Shown here piece after piece: positions 35,480 through 45,021 of a stretch of 64,000 nt of DNA (the stretch's first letter is position 1; each line of letters begins with the position of its first letter). A program made the translations under genes and the position numbers. The notes under the pieces are model-generated. The model saw only the letters and a program-made list of their open reading frames with translations, was not told the DNA's origin and made no database searches. This DNA comes from Siderastrea siderea (lineage: Eukaryota; Cnidaria; Anthozoa; Scleractinia; Rhizangiidae), in contig OZ034970.1 of assembly GCA_964030785.1 (NCBI GenBank), forward strand, positions 1,422,911 through 1,486,910, in the 5' to 3' direction.

Positions 35480-36889
35480 TTAGTGCTGGTAAATGTTGTA
35501 CAACACGGCTCCGTTCCGGTCAATCTCCAGCAAGTTCTCAAATTCTCTATCACGAACACGGTTATATTGGTATTGGGCGCGGCTCCAAATTCTAAGGTGA
35601 GTTGTAAATCGCCGGTTTGCTTGGGGTTGAGTCTTTGACTGTCAGCACATCCATTGGCCGCATTGTCAAACATGTACAAGTTACAATTTTTAGCTTGGCC
35701 CCAATCTCCTAGTTCCACCATATTGCCTTTCTTTTTACACCAAGCGCCACTGGCTTGCAGAAAACGGAAGTACCCCAGGTTATCTCGGGTGGCATCGTTG
35801 TGCACCAAGTGCAGGGTTTCATAAGGGTATTCTTCTCCTTTGACAATCTGTTTAATGGAGGTCAAACCAAATTTCTGGAAGCAGAAGGGATCTCGGGTCA
35901 CATCGCCATTGAAGGTGCGGCTGTCCACCAGACCCACAATCAATCGGTCAGGTACTCTGTTTTGAAACAGGTTGGGGATGTCAAAGCGGACCAGGTTGCC
36001 TTGCATGCTGAAGGTGCGGATTTCACTGTGGACGGTTGGGTAGGTAGCCACGGCTCCTTCATTGTGTCTTTGGGCAGACAAACTGCTGTACACGGCTTCA
36101 TTCAAACGCAGTTGACATAGATGAAACCGTAGTTTGACATCGCCTTCCACCAATTGGCCAGCCAGAGCCACGCCATTCAAAAACAGGTTCGGACCATTGA
36201 AATGAAATTTCACCTTGATTTCTATGCCAGGCACCAACAGTTTGCCAGTGTGAAAGACTTCCAAGTGCGGGGTAAACACCAGACTGTGCGTGACGCCTCC
36301 AGCATACTTGGCGGTTTCTGCTACCATGGCGGCCAAAGCCCCTTTGTGATTGGCACTGAGAGCGTTATAGGCTGCATCAGGTGTGCCATAGTCTGTGTTG
36401 ATGGCGGTCCATTGGGGTGGGAAATCCATTTGATTGAACCATCCTTGCGGTCCCAACACGGTCTTGCCATCTTCTTGGTCATAATTCAGCAAGGTTTCTA
36501 GGTAGGCTTTGTAATGATAGGTGTCGGATTGAGGACTGATCAACGTGCCATTCAACTACAAGTCAAGTTTGACTTGCAAGTTTGATGATGGTATGGGCCA
36601 AATTGTTGACGGGCCACAATTTTTCATTGGCCACCAGGTTCGCATTGTTACTCTTTTTCAAACTCAATTCCATGGTAAAGTAACTGCGTCCCAAATCCAC
36701 AAAATCGTCCAACCCTGGCACTATGAATTCCATGGCATTGATGCCCGTGTTGGTGGGTTGAATGGTGACCATGCAATAGGCATTGATGCTAATGTCGGTC
36801 GGCGGCACCTTGAAAATCCGTAACGCCGGGTTGAGGGTCCCTTCGGAACGCGCGTGAGCCGGCGTGGCTTGAGTACTCACGTCAGGCAT
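35480..36889 (-). pseudogene. Major capsid protein (double jelly roll), frameshifted
   Basis: About 470 codons, as expected for a Maverick hexon-like capsid protein, which forms the pseudo-hexameric shell. The first 109 codons (36889-36563; RIFKVPPTDISINAY, MEFIVPGLDDFVDLGRSYF) cover the first strands. After a frameshift near 36556-36562 comes the main body (NGTLISPQSDTYHYKAYLE, LVPGIEIKVKFHFN, IPNLFQNRVPDRLIVGLVD). A second frameshift near 35535 separates the body from the natural C-terminus and stop at 35480. A TATA box (TATAAAAA, 36937-36944) lies 48 bp upstream of ATG 36889. Confidence 0.88.
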
Positions 36890-36890
36890 G

Positions 36891-37091
36891 TTAACGTCGT
36901 CGTCGTCTAGTCGTCGAACCCCGTCGTCGTGAGGGGTTTTTATACCGTCGTCGTCGTACCAAACGTTGTCTCAAATCAAATCCTCCTCCACGTTGTCTTC
37001 TCATGAGTTTCCAAAAAGAAAACAGACCTCCCCGTTGAGGGAACCCTCGATCACTACGAATCCGTCGAGGTCGCGAAGGCACGGGATCCAT
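36891..37091 (-). CDS. Arg-rich core protein
   Basis: About 66 aa, very basic (RRQRGG, RRRRYKNPSRRRG and a terminal Arg run), like adenovirus DNA-condensing core proteins. ATG 37091 overlaps the stop of the upstream gene as TGATG, and the stop sits one base before the capsid ATG 36889. Such linkage suggests coupled expression, while the capsid gene also has its own TATA box inside this gene. Confidence 0.55.
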   Translation of the reverse strand: MDPVPSRPRRIRSDRGFPQRGGLFSFWKLMRRQRGGGFDLRQRLVRRRRYKNPSRRRGSTTRRRRR

Positions 37092-37417
37092 CAAACCCCA
37101 AAAATATCGCGAGCGCGTTTGGTTTGTGTGGGAAAAAAGGCACTGGCCACACGCACGGATTCTTTCACGTTCTTCTGGTTCAACGCTTTCTTAGCTTGTT
37201 TGGTGATTTCCTTTTTAATGACGTCTTCGGCTCTGCGTTTGACGCCTCGTGATAACTCTGCTTTCAATCCCCTCACGGTATTACTAGGCAGTTTCAACGG
37301 ATTCCGGGTCCTTTTAAGGCCTTGGAAACCCCCACGCACGGCCTTCCTCATCAGCCCGTTGCCGTATTGATCATACCACTAGTCCGTACGAAATCGTGTC
37401 AAACTCCCCCCTCGCAT
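37091..37417 (-). pseudogene. Basic helical virion protein, early stop
   Basis: ATG 37417 lies ~58 bp below a TATA box (TATAAAAA, 37475-37482) with CACGTG at 37465. TAG is codon 13 (37379-37381); the rest is open to 37091, including an inner ATG at 37351. The body is basic and helical (RGVKRRAEDVIKKEITKQAKK). It resembles small core or cement proteins of Mavericks by position and charge; no firm family. The inner ATG could still make 86 residues. Confidence 0.5.
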
Positions 37418-37485
37418 GTTGTTTCTTCTTGCTCTTCACCAAGGACCAACTTTGGTCTGTGCTTCACGTGACCCTTTTTATATCG

Positions 37486-37671
37486 TCATTTGCGTTTTTT
37501 CTTCCGACTGGTAGCTGCTTCCATCGCTTTTTTGCCACCGTAACCCGCCGCACCACCCACCGCACCTAGAGCCGCGGCCTTCCCCACAGCCATCAAGGCT
37601 GGAACGAGAGCGGCTAGTGGCAATAGACCACCTCGTTGACGTCTCTTTTGACGCGCTCTTGTCTTTGGCAT
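37486..37671 (-). CDS. pX/mu-like small core protein
   Basis: 61 aa from ATG 37671 (an in-frame ATG at 37692 adds 7 residues). Basic start (KTRARQKRRQRGG), a Gly/Ala-rich hydrophobic middle (LAALVPALMAVGKAAALG, GGAAGYGGKKAM), basic end (RKKKRK). This layout is typical of adenovirus pX and its Maverick counterparts, which bind packaged DNA. Confidence 0.65.
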   Translation of the reverse strand: MPKTRARQKRRQRGGLLPLAALVPALMAVGKAAALGAVGGAAGYGGKKAMEAATSRKKKRK

Positions 37672-37710
37672 CTTGTTGTTTTCCCTTTTCAAGTCACACG
37701 CGTTTTCTTT

Positions 37711-38760
37711 TTATGTCTTTTTGAAGTGCAACGTGACAATGGTGTTCCCTTTGCCAAACTTGACCAAGTCTCGCCCGGTGCCAACCGTTTCGGCCACTTG
37801 AATTTGAATGATTTCCACCACTTCATTGCGAAGCGGTAGGTATTGAATGTGCCACGGTTCAAAGTACAGGGTGCCTCGTCCTTCTCGCTTGTACTGGATT
37901 TCTCGCAACAAATCGGTCACGCGATTGCCCACAATCGTGCTGCCTGCTACGTCCGAGTACACGTGCAACGATCGCGAGGGATCTCCCACCACAGCACGAA
38001 ACGCCACATTCAAGTTGGTGAAAGGCCAACTACAACTCATACTCAATTGTAAATGATCGGGTGAAAACGAACGCACCGTCCAAAAGACCGGGTTGTGCTG
38101 ATCGTCGTTCAAATCGTTTCAATCGTTGTCAATCGGTTGTTTCATGTTGGGTATTTGATCCCCCATGAATTCTTGTTGTAAGTTAGGCCCCAAAATCAAG
38201 CCACTGTCTATTTTACGTAACCATCCCATCTTGAGAGCCAACTTGGTGTAGATGGACAGGCCCGGCGTGTCGGTTTTGCAATGACAGACATTCGTGTTGT
38301 CAATGATGAGATCGTCCCCTTCCCAACGAAACTTGACGTAGGTGTGTTTGCCTTGATCATTGGTAAAACGACCTCCTTGAATCGCCGTTTCCTTGCGTCG
38401 TTGTTCCAAGTGAGTAATGGCCGCTTTCATGAAACTCACCCCATCCACCACCCAATCCAAATGTTGGATGTCATTGATGAGGGTTTCAGCCGTCCCTACT
38501 CGCGTGGTGGTTTCCCCGTCTTTTCCACCCGGTTTGGGATAGGTTTGGTCCCAGGACGTCCACATAACGTACCCATCTTTTTGCACCAAGTCGTACAAAT
38601 TGACGTGCGTATCTGGTAAGGAAATGGCACTCAACCCCACTTGCCATGGAACTCCGGATAACCGTAACGGTTGAGGTAAACGAATCTTGAACGAATTGGC
38701 TTGGTTGTTGGGAAATTCATGTCGGTCGGCATGGCTTGGTAACGCCACGTAGAATGACAT
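37711..38760 (-). pseudogene. Penton-like minor capsid protein, paralogue 1, one stop
   Basis: 350 codons with one in-frame TGA at 38119-38121. The start SFYVALPSHADRHEFPNN and LPQPLRLSGVPWQVGLSAISLPD is characteristic of the Maverick penton-like protein that fills five-fold vertices. After the stop the second half holds STIVGNRVTDLLREI and the end GNTIVTLHFKK. Two paralogues occur in the element (39817 and 44971). The stop divides two otherwise undamaged halves. Confidence 0.78.
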
Positions 38761-38767
38761 CCTGTCT

Positions 38768-39817
38768 TTTTTTTCTTCACACCACCACTTCCCTTTTTAA
38801 AGTGGAGGGTCATCAGGGTATGCCCTTCGTCAAATTGCACCAGATCCCCATTGGTTTCGGCCATCTGCGTTTCCACGATTTCCACCACTTCATTGCGTAC
38901 CGGGACGTATTGAATGTGTCGAGGTTCAAAGTGGGTGGTGTTTTGAAGGTGGTACTTGATTTCTCGTAAGAGATCCGTGATGCGATTGCCTACCATGCTG
39001 CTGGTGCCTACATCGCAATACACGTGCAAGGGACGCGTGGAGGGAAATTCCGACGAGAGACGAAACTTGTCGTTGACATTCACAAAACGCCAATGGCACG
39101 ATAGACTCAACACCACATAATCCCCATCCACTTTCTAAAAGGTGGGCTTGTTGTTGCCATCGAGGACATCCGTCTCGGTGGGAATGGTTGAAATTCCTTG
39201 AAATTCTTGCAAGAGATGGGGCCCCAGGCGATACTTGCCAGGGGACACTTGTTCGATCCATCCCATTTTTAGGGCCAAGCTTTTTCCCCATGACACGCGC
39301 GCCACTTGTGTTTTGTAATCCACATTGCTGGTATTCAACAACAAGTCCCCTTCGAGGTCCGTTCAAAGGTCGGGTACAACTTGAGTCCATTGTTCCCCAC
39401 GCATTTGTTTTTGGGTTTGGTTCGTTTAGCACGTTCTTGCTCATAACGATACACCAGTTGGTGAAAAAATTGAACTCCCGTCGACGAGGCCATCTCCTCT
39501 TTCATGTCTTGACCCTTGACGGTCAATTCGTGCTGTTGAAACCACCATGCATCGTCTTCAAAGTCGTCTTTGGCATGCGCGTGTTCGTGCCATCGCACGT
39601 ACAGCAGAGGCTCTTGATCATCGACAAAATCTTCCCCCACGACGGGAATGGTGGGTAAGGACGAACTCACCATGCCCACCATCCATCCTCGTCCCACAAA
39701 TCGTATGGGTTTGGGCAACCGGTTTCTGAAATGATGCGCCCGGTTCTGAGGAAACTCGCGTCGACCGGCATGACTCATCAACGTCACGTAAAACGAAGAG
39801 CTGGGGACCCAGGTCAT
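38768..39817 (-). pseudogene. Penton-like minor capsid protein, paralogue 2, broken
   Basis: Next to paralogue 1 and of similar length. The N-terminal part (39817-39360; SSFYVTLMSHAGRREFPQN, LPKPIRFVGRGWMVGM) is followed by a frameshift near 39350, a segment to 39135 ending in a stop, and the C-terminal part from 39131 (SSMVGNRITDLLREIKYH, GHTLMTLHFKKG). Its end meets the start of paralogue 1. The shared words place both in one family, most likely from gene duplication inside the element. Confidence 0.75.
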
Positions 39818-39819
39818 GA

Positions 39820-40957
39820 TTATTGGTGTTGTCTTTTTCGCTTGGGTGGGGTTTCTTTGGTCTTGACTTGTCGTTTGGGGGTCGAAGAGAGGTCACGTCT
39901 CCACGGGCAATCCAACTATTGTACTTGTCCGGCCACCCTTTCCACTTGACCAAGGGACGATCTTTTTGACGCTTAAGTACCTTTCGATCCGAAACAAGGC
40001 TTGGTCGGACACGTGCACTTTTTGTAAATCCGCCTCGTAAAACGTGCCGTCGACGGTCGTGTCATCCTATTCGCGAATCTTATAGGTGGGCACCGGTCCC
40101 GGCACCACGCGATGTACCACAAACACTTCTTCGGTCCAACCGGGTAAATAGCCTTTGGCAAACGTACGATGAATCTTGTTGAGACGCACCCTATCTCCCA
40201 CCTTGAATTGGAGTTTTTTCTTTCCTTTCAAACGGGGGTCATACAATCGTTTCCACACGGCATTCTTCGTTGTCCCACGTCACGTCTTGGGGGGCCATGC
40301 CAATACTCCGATGACGCGTGGCATTGTACGCTTGCACCAACTCGGGTAACACATCGTCAAACCGTAACGTGTTGGCGGCGGTGAAATAGCGGTACAAACG
40401 TTCTTTCAAGGTCCGGTTAAATCGTTCCACCACACACGCTTTGGCACCCCCCTCGGTCGAAAAATGTTTAATGCCCTGCTCGTCGAGCCACCGTTGAAAC
40501 GTGCGGTTGTAAAATTCCTTCCCTCGATCCGTTTGCAACCGATTGGGTTGACGTCGCCCTTGTTTCACAATCTTCTCAAAGGCATGGACCAACGCCACCC
40601 CAGTTTTGGCTTTCAAGGGTTGCACCCAGGCGTATTTGGACAAGGCATCCAACACCGTCAGTAAATACCGTATGCCACGATTATACTTGGCCAAGGGTTG
40701 GACTTCCACCAAATCCGCCACCCATTGATCATCCAATCCCCCGACAATCACAGGCACAATGGGAAAACGACGACGTCGCGGTTTATGTAACGTGTAGGCC
40801 AAATCCCCTTCCAAGGTGCGTTGGGCTTTTTTCAAGGGGAGGTGATGGGCCTTGGCAAACCGTTGCACGCCTCCTAAACTTCCGGGGGCTCTAGGATCAT
40901 GGTAACGGCTCAACCATTGTTGTGAGACATCGAGCTTTTTTTCTTGCGAGGTGCCAT
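39820..40957 (-). pseudogene. Retroviral-type integrase with chromodomain, frameshifted
   Basis: Inserts the element into host DNA. The real start is probably ATG 40957; the frame used further on needs one more A in the run at 40936-40942, where the partial copy near 58.6 kb has eight A instead of seven. The rve core carries the three acidic residues (DQWVADLVEV, LQTDRGKEF, VVERFNRTLKERL). A frameshift near 40245 precedes an SH3-like piece (FKVGDRVRLNKIHRTF), and another near 40000 precedes a chromodomain piece (VKWKGWPDKYNSW), which normally guides integration to modified histones. The exact C-terminus near 39820 is uncertain. Confidence 0.87.
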
Positions 40958-41254
40958 ATCTTCTGACACTCATCCCATAAGGCGGGTATGGAAGGGACGG
41001 TATGCGGGTGCGCCTTTTGAATGGTTCGATACCATTGCCAGGCTTTCGGGTGGGCTTTTAACCATAAGACAAACACCACCCATCGATACAGGTTGAGATG
41101 CACCTGGGTTTCTTCAAAGACATGGAGAGGAGGCGTGTCCTCGGGACAAGGGGGAATGGGGATTGGTTCGCCTGGTTGGTGATCATATAACACTTGGCAA
41201 AGGGTTTGATGACATTGCCATTGAACCAGAGACAAGAGACCACACAGACTCCAT
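40897..41254 (-). pseudogene. Hypothetical Maverick protein upstream of the integrase
   Basis: About 112 readable codons (YRWVVFVLWLKAHPKAWQWY, ALWDECQKIWHLARKK). The likely ATG is 41254, but 20 bases present in the partial copy (58291-58310) are missing here, so the start is out of frame. The end overlaps the integrase start in another frame. Trp-rich and helical; no family recognised. Confidence 0.45.
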
Positions 41255-41299
41255 GGTCACACTAATTTTATTCGTACTACATGGACCTTTATACATTTC

Positions 41300-41695
41300 C
41301 TAAAAGAGACCAAGACGGTCATGGGTGATCGTCTCTAGACCTTTCTGCCAGTTCTCTACAGAGTCACTGTACTTGGGTGGAGGTGGAGCCACCATCACCT
41401 CTTGACGGTTCTTGAGATCTTGAATTTCTCGCAGCAACTGTTTCTCATAGTCTGTCAGGGGGCGTTCTTGTTCCACGTCCTCTTTCCTTCTGACTCGAGG
41501 TGGTGGGCCTGGGAGGTCCACCTCCCGTTTGGGATACCCTTGTGCATCACGGGTCGACAAAGGCGGTTCAGCGAGTGGGTCAGCTTTTTTGGGGGGATGG
41601 TCATGAAACCAACTCCAGTACTTGGGACCCAACGGTTGATCGGCCCACCGGAAAAAGTGACATCCTGCTACGGTTGTTTCACCCCCACGGTGCAT
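41300..41695 (-). pseudogene. GRF zinc-finger protein, internally deleted
   Basis: Only the end of the zinc-finger region (CHFFRWADQPLGPKYWSW) and the C-terminal tail remain (ERPLTDYEKQLLREIQDLKNR, a likely short coiled coil). The partial copy at 57293 shows a nearly whole gene with about 575 bp more; the deletion joint here is at about 41657-41665 and uses the short homology TGTCAC. The joined frame starts from a different ATG (41695). The loss removes both Cys-rich halves. Confidence 0.65.
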
Positions 41696-41848
41696 GGCTT
41701 TTTATACCCCTGAACCCTTCCTGGGGCCTCACGTGATTGGTCAGATTTCCCACCTTTTCATGACCATAGAAGGACCTCTCGTGTTCCCATTGGTCAGCTG
41801 CCCCTATTTAACGAGCTCTCTTTGTTCCCGGCTTGTCATTCAAAGTAG
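41696..41848. promoter_or_regulatory. Bidirectional promoter with E-box, CCAAT and TATA
   Basis: Two ATTGGTCAG words (41736-41744, 41789-41797), CACGTG at 41730-41735, TATAAAAAG toward the minus gene (41698-41706) and CTATTTA toward the + gene (41804-41810, 39 bp before ATG 41849). The same arrangement is kept in the partial copies near 57.2 and 63.5 kb. Confidence 0.65.
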
Positions 41849-42061
41849 ATGGACTACTATCAAGATCTCAAACGGGACGACTTTGCCTCAGACGACGAGT
41901 ATCTGGCCGAACGTGTCAAACGAGGTCTGGCGGCGGGCTTCACGTTCCAGCAGTGTCGACATCATCACCTCATTGATTTGGCTTTGGCCTTAGGGTTGAC
42001 TCCAGCCGAGATTCTAGCCATTGTGGGACCTGACACGGGATACATTTTCCCCAACGAATGA
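41849..42061 (+). CDS. Small helical hypothetical protein before the SLOG gene
   Basis: 70 aa, intact (DYYQDLKRDDFASDDEYLAE, QCRHHHLIDLALALGLTPAE). The LALALGLTPAEILAIVG part looks like a helix-turn-helix or UBA-like pair of helices, but I cannot name it. It ends one base before the next ATG (42063), so both may come from one transcript. Kept intact in both partial copies. Confidence 0.6.
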   Translation: MDYYQDLKRDDFASDDEYLAERVKRGLAAGFTFQQCRHHHLIDLALALGLTPAEILAIVGPDTGYIFPNE

Positions 42062-42062
42062 C

Positions 42063-42728
42063 ATGATCGGAGAACAAAATCTCGAGGCCCTGGAACTCCA
42101 AATTGGCCATGGGCATGTGATGTACACCGGGGGAGCCACAGGCACCGACGAATTGGTCGAACAAATGGCCAAACAGTTTGGTATGCAAGTGGAAGTCCTG
42201 GTCCCCCCTAACCATCCTCGAGCCCAATTCATCACGCCTTCCACGGTGGAAGTGTTGATGCTTGCCAACCCACATCTTCACCAGGCGGCTCAGAAACTAG
42301 GGAAACGGATGCCTACTCATTTTTACACGCTTCAATTGTTGCAACGCAATTATCAAATTGCTAAAAAAGCGCATACGATCTATGCTTTTGGCATCTTGGA
42401 AAAGGATAGTAAACGCGTGAAAGGGGGCACAGGGTGGACCGTGCAATTGGCTTTGGATCAAGGCAAACAAGTCTACCTGTTTGACATACCCAGTCAATCG
42501 TGGTACCGGTCAGACCATTACTACCAGGTCGACGGCGAGTCGACCACCCTGGTCACTGGCAGTCAATTTCTACCTTGGGGTCCCAAAGGCCCGACCCTTC
42601 ATCAAAGCAGTGCGGTGGTGGGTTCCCGAGATGTGGACAACCAAACCCGGGAGGAAATCAATCGCACCTTCTGTCTACCCGAAAACATTGACCAATTACG
42701 TGTGGAACTCGAAGACTTTCATTTGTAA
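42063..42728 (+). CDS. SLOG/Rossmann-fold (YpsA/DprA-like) protein
   Basis: 221 aa, intact; ATG 42063 is chosen because it directly follows the preceding stop. The N-terminal strand-loop VMYTGGATGTDELVEQMAKQ is the classic SLOG-type nucleotide-binding loop (GGAxGTD then a helix with Glu); PPNHPR and TIYAFGIL...GGTGWTVQLAL...VYLFD follow in the order of a Rossmann sheet. SLOG proteins bind nucleotide-derived ligands and in bacteria often act in stress or immune signalling. The C-terminal 60 residues are Gln/Glu-rich and unassigned. I know of no defined role in Mavericks. Confidence 0.65.
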   Translation: MIGEQNLEALELQIGHGHVMYTGGATGTDELVEQMAKQFGMQVEVLVPPNHPRAQFITPSTVEVLMLANPHLHQAAQKLGKRMPTHFYTLQLLQRNYQIAKKAHTIYAFGILEKDSKRVKGGTGWTVQLALDQGKQVYLFDIPSQSWYRSDHYYQVDGESTTLVTGSQFLPWGPKGPTLHQSSAVVGSRDVDNQTREEINRTFCLPENIDQLRVELEDFHL

Positions 42729-42739
42729 ATAGCCTTTTT

Positions 42740-42965
42740 CAATTGTACATAGCTTTTTTTTAATTTTTAGTTTTTTTACTTTTTAATCTGTACATAGCTT
42801 TTTTCAATTTTTAGTTTTTCCAATTTTTAGTTTTTATTTTTCCAATTGTACATAGCTTTTTCAAATTTTAGTTTTTATTTTTCAATCTGTACATAGCTAT
42901 TTTTTAGTTTTTTTCAATAGGACCCATTTTTCCATTGTACATAGCTTTTTTCCCATTGTACCTAG
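42740..42965. repeat. T-rich array with repeated TGTACATAGC words
   Basis: The word TGTACATAGCT recurs at 42744, 42789, 42847, 42888 and 42936, with a variant (TGTACCTAGG) at 42957, separated by T-runs with CAATTTTTAGTTTTT. It lies right after the SLOG gene stop, so it is in the 3' untranslated region or forms a barrier/terminator between convergent genes. Confidence 0.8.
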
Positions 42966-43146
42966 GAGCGCCCACTGCGGCGTGGCAAGAACATAGACAA
43001 CCATTTCATTGTAAACATCAACTCTTTTAATTAAAAAATTTTAAAAAACTGACAACACCGATTTTGCACGTTGATCATAAATAGTGTCTCTTGACTCACA
43101 GCAGCCTTGACTCACAATTAAAAAATGTCCACATAAATAAAAATGT

Positions 43147-43674
43147 TCAAAATTCTAAACACCGTCGCCCCGATTCCATCACATCTCTCTTCATCTCATC
43201 GAGCCGCCGCCACCGCTCCTGCTCCTTCTTGATCTCACCAAAATAGTACACAATATTCTGCCAGCGAAGGCCCGCATGAATGTTGAGGAGGTTGGCAACC
43301 AGGTGATTGATAAGTTCATGAAAGTGTTCTAACGTAATGGACCATTGAGTGTGATCCAAAGTCCACACGCGGTTCCTGTTGATCCACGGGATGATACGGT
43401 GGACAAGGGCCTTGTTTAACATTTTAGTCGACGCCTCGTGTTGCCAAAGGTGGCGGTGAGCATTCTCAATGTAAATCATTGCCAGCAAATACATTTGTAA
43501 AAAGGCCGCCACACGCTCATGGTTTAACGGACGCCACGTTTCTTGTCTTCTCTCATGCATCCTCTGCGCCACTCTCTCGACGTGGGTTCTCTCGGGCCGC
43601 ACACGTCTCCTCAACGCCTCTTCACCATTCGCATTCACGAAACTGCACAGTCTGCCCAACGTACTTCTCGACAT
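43147..43674 (-). CDS. Helical hypothetical protein, faint Bcl-2-like segment
   Basis: 175 aa, intact. Basic N-terminus, then several helices (VAAFLQMYLLAMIYIENAH, IIPWINRNRVW, ELINHLVANLLNIHAGLRWQ). The segment HAGLRWQNIVYYFGEI is similar in pattern to a BH1 motif, and adintoviruses are known to carry Bcl-2 relatives, but the order of motifs is not the usual one and there is no C-terminal anchor. Treat as hypothetical. A TATA-like GGTATTTAGG lies at 43752-43761. Confidence 0.5.
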   Translation of the reverse strand: MSRSTLGRLCSFVNANGEEALRRRVRPERTHVERVAQRMHERRQETWRPLNHERVAAFLQMYLLAMIYIENAHRHLWQHEASTKMLNKALVHRIIPWINRNRVWTLDHTQWSITLEHFHELINHLVANLLNIHAGLRWQNIVYYFGEIKKEQERWRRLDEMKRDVMESGRRCLEF

Positions 43675-43779
43675 GTTTCCCGCTCACTGACAAACAAAAG
43701 TTCACAAGGAACCGACTCAAAGCTAGGAGTGATGCTCTGGGGCCTCGCTTGACCTAAATACCCAGACCTACGCTAAGCA

Positions 43780-43912
43780 TGATGGGACATCAGGGAGGGG
43801 GGTCCCCCCACCCCGGTCCCTGTCCCTCCCTGGACCCCATATGTCCTGATTAGTGATTGGTCCTTACCACCCTCAAACGTGACCTTCAGGTCTCTATAAA
43901 AAACCACGTCAT
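43780..43912. promoter_or_regulatory. Second copy of the polymerase-type promoter module
   Basis: Contains GGGGGGTCCCCCC, GATTGGTCCTTACCACCCTC, ACGTGACCTTCAGGTCTC and TATAAAAAA (43898-43906) in order, the inverted counterpart of 22321-22460. Its TATA box points right, at the 3' end of the minus-strand penton-like gene, so no gene follows it in the expected place. Confidence 0.55.
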
Positions 43913-43916
43913 GTTT

Positions 43917-44971
43917 TTATGTCCGTTGACTTTTTCTGGAGAGTTGAAGGGTGATGATGGTGCTGCCTTGTTTGAAGGGAGCAGGCTGCCCATTGGCTGT
44001 TTGAATGTCAATGGCAATGCTGTCAAAGATGGTTTTGCGAAGAGGAAAATACATCCGTTGAGTGGTATCAAAATGATGATTGGTATTGTCGGCATCAATG
44101 GTACGTAAAAACCCTTTTTGTTTATTTCCAACAACGCTGTCAATGACGAGATCCGTGTAAATCATGAGTTGTTGTTGTCCTTGTTGCGGTTTGACGGTTT
44201 GGGTGGTGGGAAATGGCTGCCGACTGAGATTAGGACCCAAGAAGAAGTAATAATCGAAATCTGGATGAGTAAAGCTGACGGAGTCGATGCCATGAGATGG
44301 ATGTTTCTCTTGGGGACCTATCGTTTCTTCCCATTTGTGTCGATCGTCGTAATCCACGATATTTTTCACCAGATAATTTTTTTCTTGGACGATGAGTTGT
44401 TCACCTGTTTTACCGTCTCGGACAAATCCCATCATTTGAGCGAATTTCCGTTCCATTTCAAATTGCATGTTGGTTGGAATGAGCACATATAGGGAATCTA
44501 ATTTGGGGGCGACGCCGGTATTGGTTATTTTGACGTAGGGTTGAGCGAGGTTGAGATTGGCTAGTTGTTGTCGTTTGGATAGATCGTCCACGTCCATTTT
44601 TGATATATCCATCATGACCTCCATGTGTTGTTTTTCCATTTCGTAAGCGATGGCGATCCATGCTTCTTTCAAGTTGTTGTAACACCCTGGGGGTAAATGT
44701 ATTTGTTTGGTGACTTTAAGTGGCGCAGTTCCATCGGCACGTTTTGGCATGTATTTGATATCTGTTTTCATCCAGTGTTTTCACTATCTTCTTTAGTCCA
44801 ATTCTGCTTCGTTTGATGTTCCAATTGTTGATTAAAAGCGGGGTGTGAGATGTGAACGAGGGCGGCTGCCCAATCGTCTTCTAGGAGATAGTGTAAATGA
44901 GGAAGCCTGGCGGTAAACTTTTGCCCCGTGCCTACCGCTTGATCACTGATGAGGGTGATGTAGAAACTCAT
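43917..44971 (-). pseudogene. Penton-like minor capsid protein, paralogue 3
   Basis: ATG 44971 begins SFYITLISDQAVGTGQKFTA, matching the start of the other two; the first frame stops at 44768-44770. A second frame opens with an overlapping ATGA at 44771 and runs 284 codons to 43917 (FAQMMGFVRDGKTGEQLIVQ, SVVGNKQKGFLRTI, GSTIITLQLSRK). Start and end words place it in the same family, though the middle differs. It is either one gene with a frameshift or two overlapping genes. A TATA box (TATAAAAAA, 45008-45016) lies ~40 bp upstream, at the edge of the right terminal repeat. Confidence 0.68.
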
Positions 44972-45021
44972 GCTGACAACAATAAAAACAACATAGCCCA
45001 TGGTTGCTTTTTTATACCTAT

